The notes under the pieces were generated by a model, which did no database searches, had not been told where the DNA came from, and worked only from the letters and a program-made list of their open reading frames with translations. Of a stretch of DNA of 64,000 nt, positions 57,740-64,000 are shown one piece after another (within the stretch, counting starts at the first letter, position 1; every line of letters begins with the position of its first letter). This DNA comes from Druceiella hillmani. Its lineage: Eukaryota; Arthropoda; Insecta; Lepidoptera; Hepialidae. The stretch lies in NCBI GenBank assembly GCA_039881145.1, contig JAYKKI010000088.1:1698501-1762500 (forward strand), in the 5' to 3' direction. The position numbers and the translations under genes were made by a program.

Positions 57740-58900
57740 AGATGATGGAAATTCTTATTTTTGTACATATTAATTATAAGTTTGTCCATTAGTCATCTAT
57801 GACTCAGCATGAGAGTGAGGATCGCATTAAACAATGAAGCAGCAATATTCAAATTTATAAAAATCAATGTTATTACTGTTTACAGCAAAACATGAAGAGT
57901 AATTTCACTGCGTTTCTTTTCGCAGTGAATCTTCTCCAAGACTGACATTAAAAATGCGACGCCACCAAACAGACAAAGCGAGGTGTATTTATATCTAATC
58001 GTATCTTTTCTGTGGTCCAATTATAATTCTACAATGGTTTTCCTCTTTCAGATTTGATGACTGATTTTGGTAGATTTTGGGGCACTGATTACGAGAAAAA
58101 TGCTAAAAAAAACCGTAACGTCAGGATTTTTAGTTACTCAGAATAGTTTTTTTGTCAAAAGTACCTACCTAGTCCAGAACTGATATTTTATTTTGATTGT
58201 TTCTTACTGAACAAAAAATACACTGAATGGTTGCAGTAGACAGTAATAAAAAAGTTCTCATAAATAGTTAGTTAAATATAACGTAATTAACTAAGTGATA
58301 GATCATTTGCTATTTTTACCTCATTTAACCATAATTAACTTAAATTGTTAGAAGAGGGTTAATAAGGGTAGGTTAATAGATTTTTGCATAAATAGCAACA
58401 TCATTGTTTTTACAAAATCAGTACTTTCCCGCTATTCGTAACGCTTACTTAAAAGATGTCATCGCGAAAATATTTAAACTCACCGGACAATTTTTGTTAT
58501 GTTAGTAGACAGTTTATGTTAACAAAACAGCAGCATATCGTTACTGAATTCATAAATAACGTGTATAACATGGATTTCGGTCTAGCAATCACTAACCAAG
58601 ACAAACAGTGCGATATGCGTTCCACATAAAGTTTGTGCGACATGCGTTCGTGAACTTCGAAAGTGGTCAAAAGGGCAGAACAATACCTTTGATTTACAGT
58701 AACATAGGCGTACGTTATGGAGAGATTCTCAGAATCACACCGAAGACTTTTATTTTTACTGTTGCAAGACTACAGGCTACAATTCTAAAACAAAAAAGGA
58801 CTTCTATAATTAACAATGCAATCGGTAGCGCACGCGGTGCATCCCGACCCGATATGTTGCACGGCCATAACCTCCTTATTTGGTATTAGTGCGAGCTGAA
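57740..58900. other. No confident gene
   Basis: A 93-residue frame lies at 58608-58889 (MRYAFHIKFVRHAFVNFES...), just before the transposase-like pseudogene. I see no matching family and treat it as unassigned. Confidence 0.35.
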
Positions 58901-58903
58901 GAC

Positions 58904-60150
58904 ATGAGCAGTGATGTTGAAGAGGTATATCAACCTGAAGATCAATTTGAGCTAAGTGCAAGTGGAACAGAGATATTTTTACAGTCAGAACTGAACGACT
59001 TAACGAGAGATCTAAGCCTGTCAAAAGATGTAGTTGAATTCCTCGGATCAAGACTATCGAAAAAGAATATGTTTGCTCCTGGCACCTCATTTTCTTGGTA
59101 TCGCAACAGAGAAATAGACTTTGTATCACATTTTTTTTTTAAATTCTGATCTAGTGTTTTGCAAAGACATTCCTGGCTTTAGAAAAATGTTTAATATCGA
59201 ATATGATGCGAACGTATGGAAATTGTTCATAGACTCATCAAAGCGAACTTTGAAGCCAGTCCTTTTATATAATGGCAATAAGTACGTTTCACTGCCAGTC
59301 GCTCATTCTGTACATTTGAAAAAATACTACGAGAATTTGAAAAATGTTTTGGATAAATGAAGTACGTACAACATGGTTGGATGGTCTGTGGAGATCTTAT
59401 AGTAATAAGTATGCTGCTCGGTCAACAAGGTGACTACACAAAATACCCTTGCTTTCTTTGCGAGTGGGATAGTTGAGACAGAGGACAACATTGGATAAAT
59501 AAATAGTGGCCATAGAGAACTGAACTAGTTCCTGGAATCAAAAATGTTGTGAAAGAAAACTTAGTTCCCCGGGAAAAAGTTTTGCAACCCTTTTTACACA
59601 TAAAACTGAGAATGATGAAACAATTTGCGAAGGCGTTGAATAAAAAAGGAGAAGGTTTTAAATATCTACACCAAATTTTTTCATCTTTGTCTGAAGCAAA
59701 AGTGAAAGAAGATATTTTCGTTGTTTGGACATAAGAAAACTAATGAAAGACAACTTTCGATGAAAAATTAAGTGAAAGTGAATTAGAAGCCTAGAAATAT
59801 TTTAAGGAAGTATTGAACAATTTCTTAGGAAACCATAAAATTCCAAATTATGAAGAAATTGTGAAGAAAATGATTGAAAATTTCGGAAAAATGGGATGGT
59901 GGACGAGCATTAAACTTTACTTCCTTAATTCGCACTTGGAATACTTTCCTGATAACTTGGGAGCTGTAAGTGAAGAATATGGCGAAAGATTTCATCAAGA
60001 TGTGAAAGAGACAGAACGTCGCTATCAGGTAAGGTGGAATAAAAGGATGATGGCAGACTATATTGGTTGCTAAAGCGAGACGATCCAAATCGGACTTTTA
60101 AACGAAAATCTCGCAATCGGAGCTACGGTGAAAAAAAAGACAAGAAACCA
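58904..60150 (+). pseudogene. Broken ORF of a widespread arthropod family, possibly a DDE-type transposase
   Basis: Frames in order: MSSDVEEVYQPEDQFELSA to FLGSRLSKKNMFAPGTSFSW (58904-59145); after a frameshift at the T-run near 59132, CKDIPGFRKMF, WKLFIDSSKRTLKPVLLYNG, VPVAHS-like LPVAHSVHLKKYYENLK (to 59358); then, with further breaks, GDLIVISMLLGQQGDYTKYP, CFLCEWDS (59391-59475); LHIKLRMMKQFAKALNKKGE (59597-59660); and FLNSHLEYFPDNLGAVSEEY, GERFHQDVKETERRYQVRWN (59922-60043), ending in a basic tail. I recognise this segment order from many uncharacterised arthropod proteins that occur in large numbers, which suggests a transposon. Conserved IDSSK, GDL and E-rich SEEYGE positions could be a DDE triad, but that is inference. 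At least three stops or frameshifts disable it. Confidence 0.7.
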
Positions 60151-60159
60151 TAAAAATAT

Positions 60160-60640
60160 TTAATATTCCTAATTTATTATCGTCATACAAATGTATGTAT
60201 ATTATTTTAAAGTAATGTAATTGTTTTTTATTGTAATATAACATTTTTTAATTAGTAAATTTGGCTTTTTTGCAATTTCATCCATAGGGCTTTTCTAAAA
60301 AAACTGAGGGTGATGGCGAAAATCTTAATACATATTCGTAATCAGCACACCAAAATACCATAATATCAGCTACCAAATCAAAAAAGGGAAAATGTACATT
60401 CCGCACCATTTTCAGAAAACGGATCTTTCATCAGTATTATTGTAAGTTTAGTACACGACGATGTCTCTTTATTAGGGTGACTTTTACACTAAAAATAAAG
60501 ATGAAGTAAATCCACTGCGTGATGACATACCTATAGGTTTGAACCGTAAAAGACGACTCCCTTTTTGTTTCGCCCATGTTAAATGTAAAGTTTTCACTCA
60601 TAGCACATTGAAGGTTGTATAATATTTTTTAGTAAACTTT
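60160..60640. other. Noncoding spacer between two transposase pseudogenes
   Basis: AT-rich. 'gtgacttttacactaaaaataaagatg' and neighbouring sequence show no frame or repeat that I can assign. Confidence 0.4.
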
Positions 60641-60684
60641 AGATGCTTATTACATCATTTATTTGTTTGCTAACAAGCGTAGAA

Positions 60685-61972
60685 GTTCCAAATAAGAAAA
60701 ATTGCTATACACAGAATTATAGAAGTGAATGGGAAAACTACATGGAGGTTAAAAATTGGCTAAAACCTATGCTAGGTGATTCAACTAAAGCATTTTGTAG
60801 TTATTGCCGTTCTGAAGTGTACGCGAAATTTAATGACTTGAAAAAACATTTGTAAACAAACAAATGCAGAGCAAAACACGAATTAATTTCACAAAATAAA
60901 GAATTAGTATTTTCTCCTGGACCAGCCAATACATGCAAGCATTGCCCTAGAGCTGATTGTACGTTAGCTTCGTATATTGCTGAACATAGCTCTATTTGCC
61001 ACATTGATCACTTGACTGATGTGTGTAAAAAATGCTTCAAAGATTCAAAATCCACAAGTGACACGAAACTACACAGAACTAAATTTACTCAAATAATAAA
61101 TGACATTTTGGCACCTCATTTTAAAAAGGAAATCCTGACTCCTGAGTGATATAGGTGTACAAAAATTTAGTTTACTGTTATGCAACTGGTTTTAGCACTT
61201 ATCAAAGCGCCAAATTGAGTACAAAAATATTTATGAATTAATTAATTGTGATGAATCACCGCTAAAAGTCTTAAGGGTGACTTTCGATTGAACACGGTGA
61301 CTTTCCATTGAACCTGCAATAGTAAGAATTTTATCTCAGGGGGACGAATTAAAATTCCATTTTTTACAAATAAAAACCTTTACAGCTGAGAGCCTTCATG
61401 CTATGTACTCTGATGAACAAAACCGTCTCTATATGTACTTTTGAAAAGTATTTTGGTGAAATACATCAATAACCAAAATCTTTGAAAGTGAAAAAGCAAA
61501 CCCCGATAAACTATTAAGTTCTTTGATGTCATTGATACGTTCAGTCTGCCAAAAAAATATATTACCTACGGCAGTAACAACGGACCAAAATTATATAGAT
61601 CCCAAAAATTAAATACCTCCTTAATCCTGTATCTTACCTCGGCCATCTATTTGAATCGCAAGTACAGAAATTTCCTGCAAACCATAGTATCAATATTGTT
61701 GCAGTAAAAACACAATGCACTGATTTTAATGTGAAATGTAATAGAAGAAATACAAGAGATACTTCCTTTCAATTTTAAGACTTTAGGAAAAATTAAATTA
61801 TTAAGTGAAGAAGAGACACTGAAATAATCGAAAGACACATCAGATCTCGCAAAAGAAATAGGAATCTCTGATGATAAATAGACAAAATCTTGCAACAAAA
61901 TATTCAATTTTGACTTTTGATTGACTGGAGACCACTAAATGGAGATTCTATTAGCTTCTGGACTAAAGTAGC
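60685..61972 (+). pseudogene. hAT-like transposase with N-terminal BED-like zinc finger (degraded)
   Basis: The N-terminal part (60685-61150) reads NYRSEWENYMEVKNWLKPML, then STKAFCSYCRSEVYAKFNDL, KKHL, stop, TNKCRAKHE, a Cys-x2-Cys...His...His-type finger as in BED/TTF-like transposase N-termini. Then come CKHCPRADCTLASYIAEH, SSICHIDHLTDVCKKCF, KLHRTKFTQIINDILAPHFKKE, matching the order '..AE..siS.IDHLs.l.K..f..S.....l.RTK...ii..vlgp.f..' in a family of arthropod hAT-like proteins. The middle is riddled with stops. Near 61735-61860 EEIQEILPFNFKTLGKIKLL and EEETLK are recognisable, and near 61924-61972 DWRPLNGDSISFWTKV, like the C-terminal dimerisation region. The catalytic residues cannot be placed. 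Not functional. Confidence 0.7.
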
Positions 61973-62240
61973 TGTATATCAGAGCCTATGCGACTGTTAG
62001 CGATATCTAACGGATTCTGGGACTAATTTTTTTCCGGATTTTCATACCTAGCGGAATATGTCTAGCGACTTTCGATTTTGTAGAACGGCAACACAGGCTA
62101 CGATGCTTTTTGACGTTTTCAGTATTTGAGCGACATATTGAACTCTTAGGGTTAGCCGGTCTTCGACCGTTCTCAGTTTTTTTCAAAACTTTATATAGTT
62201 ATAAATAATAGCAATATAGGAAAATATATAATCTTTAATT
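61973..62240 (+). promoter_or_regulatory. Possible promoter/5' UTR of the exon at 62241
   Basis: A slightly GC-richer stretch (acggcaacacaggctacgatgc, ttagccggtcttcgaccgttctcag) lies directly upstream of the candidate start codon. 'ggtcttcgacc' is a short palindrome. The role is inferred from position only. Confidence 0.2.
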
Positions 62241-62278
62241 ATGGAGAATGATATTCTTGATGCCCTTCAAGATATCGG
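62241..62278 (+). CDS. Candidate start exon of an unrecognised plus-strand gene
   Basis: ATGGAGAATGATATTC... encodes MENDILDALQDIG, with the last codon split after GG. It is followed by GTAAGTAAATAG, a full consensus donor (from 62279). An acceptor with a good pyrimidine tract ('ctctcctcttatttttcag', ending 63494) lies 1.2 kb downstream; joining there would add HEFEKPEKIP and then a stop, which is unusually short. The true second exon may lie beyond the window. An acidic, helix-like N-terminus is all that can be said of the protein. Confidence 0.35.
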
Positions 62279-62299
62279 GTAAGTAAATAGTGCTCTTTT

Positions 62300-64000
62300 T
62301 AAAGAATTAATCATATCCTAAGATCGTGGCATGGAATTCTTGTAGGCGGTTTTTACATCTTGACTTATATATAATCATAAGTGAGAGTGGTATGCTAATT
62401 TTGAGAGTGATATTAGTTATTTGGTAAAATTTATAATAATATATAATTTTGAATTTTAATAAATTTACGATCTTTGGTTTCTAGAACCTATTAAAAGATT
62501 GAACGTTTGACCTAACCAGATGTATACCTTTTTTGATTTCTTTACGTATATACATTGTATTTCACAACATTGCGGATTGTAACAGTGATATCAATAATTT
62601 TATCTTTTGTACGACTTGGATAACAGTTTAAATGTCTTTCAATCAATTTTGATTTTAGTTTGGTATGTAATCAAATGTGAGTATGCGTCTATTGTTTTGA
62701 TCGTTGGCTTAGGAATAATATGACAAAGTTTTTGAGTATAGCTCGAGATTTGAAATTATGACAAAGTTGTGCATAGTCATAAAAAAAATTCAAAAACCGA
62801 AATTGTCAGACGAGGGGAACAAGGCAAAGGCTTGAGAACATTTTGGCGTAATATAAATTGTTTTATTTCATATGCAACATACAAAAGCAATTTTTATATT
62901 TAATATTCGTTACTACGATTTAAAATAAATTTTCATCAAATTATGATGGAGTTTATTAGGACCATCACAATAGAATCTACCTAAATAAGGACCATGTGAG
63001 ATGCTGTCGACACGAGCTGATGAGAAATTAATCAACTTTTCCTAACACTACCATCACCTCTTCGCGTGAAGTACCCATAGCATACAAAACGTAACCAATA
63101 AAAATAATTTATGATGCATAAATATGGAGTATAAAAGTATTGTGATAATTCATAAAAACAATAAAATGTTTTGTGTTTAAGTTAAATATCGAATCTCTTA
63201 CTAATTTGTAATATTTAGTAAGAGATTTATTTAATTTTATAATTTCATATTCAATGATATTTACTATTTTGTGTAGATAATATACTACATTGATATTGAC
63301 AAATGTGTAACGTTTCTGTTGTTTTCAAAAGGCAATATACGTTGGTTATAAAGAAATAAATTGTCGTTGAAATAAAATGTAAAACGTGCCCTTTTTCAAA
63401 TTGATTGCAAAAGAAAATATTACACATTATTCTTTTTAATGCATCCAATACATGCCTGGAGTATGTACAGTATTTCTCTCCTCTTATTTTTCAGCCATGA
63501 ATTTGAAAAACCTGAAAAAATTCCTTAATTACAACTTTAAAAAAATATGAAGTCGGCTGACGTGTGTCATTAATTTCTATAAATATAGACAACTATGGGA
63601 CACTTTTAGGCGTATTCAGACACGAATTTGATTGGTTTTTTATTAAACCGGTTATTGAGACATGATACGTTATATTCTTTTAGTAAATCTTGGAACCAAT
63701 TCAACCATATTTGAAGACATCTTCTTGATAGTTCATTTCATATATTTTCATCGTCCACTGTTTATTTATGCTTCAACCTATTTTATTTTCATTAGTCATC
63801 TGCTTTCTATTGTGTTTATTTTACTGTCGTCTGTCCTTGTTGCAATTCAGGATGAATACTGAAGTATTTGTTTGAATTATTACAGGAATTTGCGATTCTG
63901 ATTGATGTACAATATTATTATAAAAATTGTACATTTTATGTATGTTTCTTGTTTTTATTGTAGAGAGTTGTGTGTATTAGATTTTTCAATTTGGTGACAA
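62300..64000. other. AT-rich sequence, possibly intron of the 62241 gene
   Basis: No family-like frames. One foldback-like pair, 'tctcttactaatttg' and 'tttagtaagagattta' near 63193-63230, forms a short hairpin. The frames at 63251-63448 minus and 63662-63862 plus are hydrophobic or AT-biased and unassigned. Confidence 0.35.

Noticed and set aside
58785..59129. 114-codon minus-strand frame
   Set aside because: It is antisense to the transposase-like pseudogene, which carries the recognisable segments. The same holds for 59825-60116 and 61647-61907.
1..64000. tRNA, rRNA or other structured RNA genes
   Set aside because: I looked for T-arm-like GGTTCRA words with a preceding anticodon arm and for rRNA-like conserved blocks and saw none. 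A tRNAscan-SE or Infernal run would settle it.

Overview
The window looks like AT-rich, non-genic nuclear DNA from an insect, most likely a moth or butterfly (Lepidoptera). The strongest evidence is dispersed repeats of a kind I associate with lepidopteran genomes: 'tacggaaccctcgatgcgcgag' type ends at 48480 and 50733, a 'gacatacggacagacggacag ... agggttcc ... ttttggctac' block ending near 51975, and 'attccacgcgaacg..gtcgcg..ggcacagcta' tails near 16635 and 39980. This assignment is pattern recognition, not a search result. Most of the open reading frames are chance openings, microsatellite translations or tandem-repeat translations.

No complete protein-coding gene is visible. Three gene candidates remain. 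A minus-strand first exon (1953-2172) encodes a signal peptide and one membrane segment, with a clean splice donor. A run of minus-strand exon-like pieces (about 18010-19341) carries in-frame stops and is probably a broken gene. A tiny plus-strand start exon with a perfect donor lies at 62241-62278.

The rest is a graveyard of mobile elements. The 3' part of a non-LTR retrotransposon lies at 16045-16460 and another RNase H-like tail at 49750-50031. A degraded hAT-like transposase with DUF4371-type segments lies at 32100-33150. A Helitron helicase C-terminal remnant at 37064-37567 is followed at once by a 49-bp minisatellite. A broken, possibly DDE-type transposase of a widespread arthropod family (58904-60150) is followed by a second hAT-like pseudogene with a BED-like finger (60685-61972). 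There are also TIR elements at 34610-35132 (TTA target duplication, with an empty-site paralogue elsewhere in the window) and 54571-55102.

The most striking feature is a family of nearly self-complementary foldback elements of about 190-268 bp, present nine times between 7.5 and 47.2 kb and five times within 21.2-26.3 kb. Eight copies have recognisable 10-13 bp flanking duplications. Each copy would transcribe into a long hairpin RNA. Around them are several unrelated long perfect hairpins (11284-11329, 14485-14573, 40741-40813, 44026-44105), several minisatellites (30, 49, about 110 and about 17 bp), AC/AT microsatellites, and a tandem duplication of exactly 1124 bp with no difference seen between copies (52291-54538). 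I found no rRNA, tRNA, CRISPR array or bacterial-type operon.
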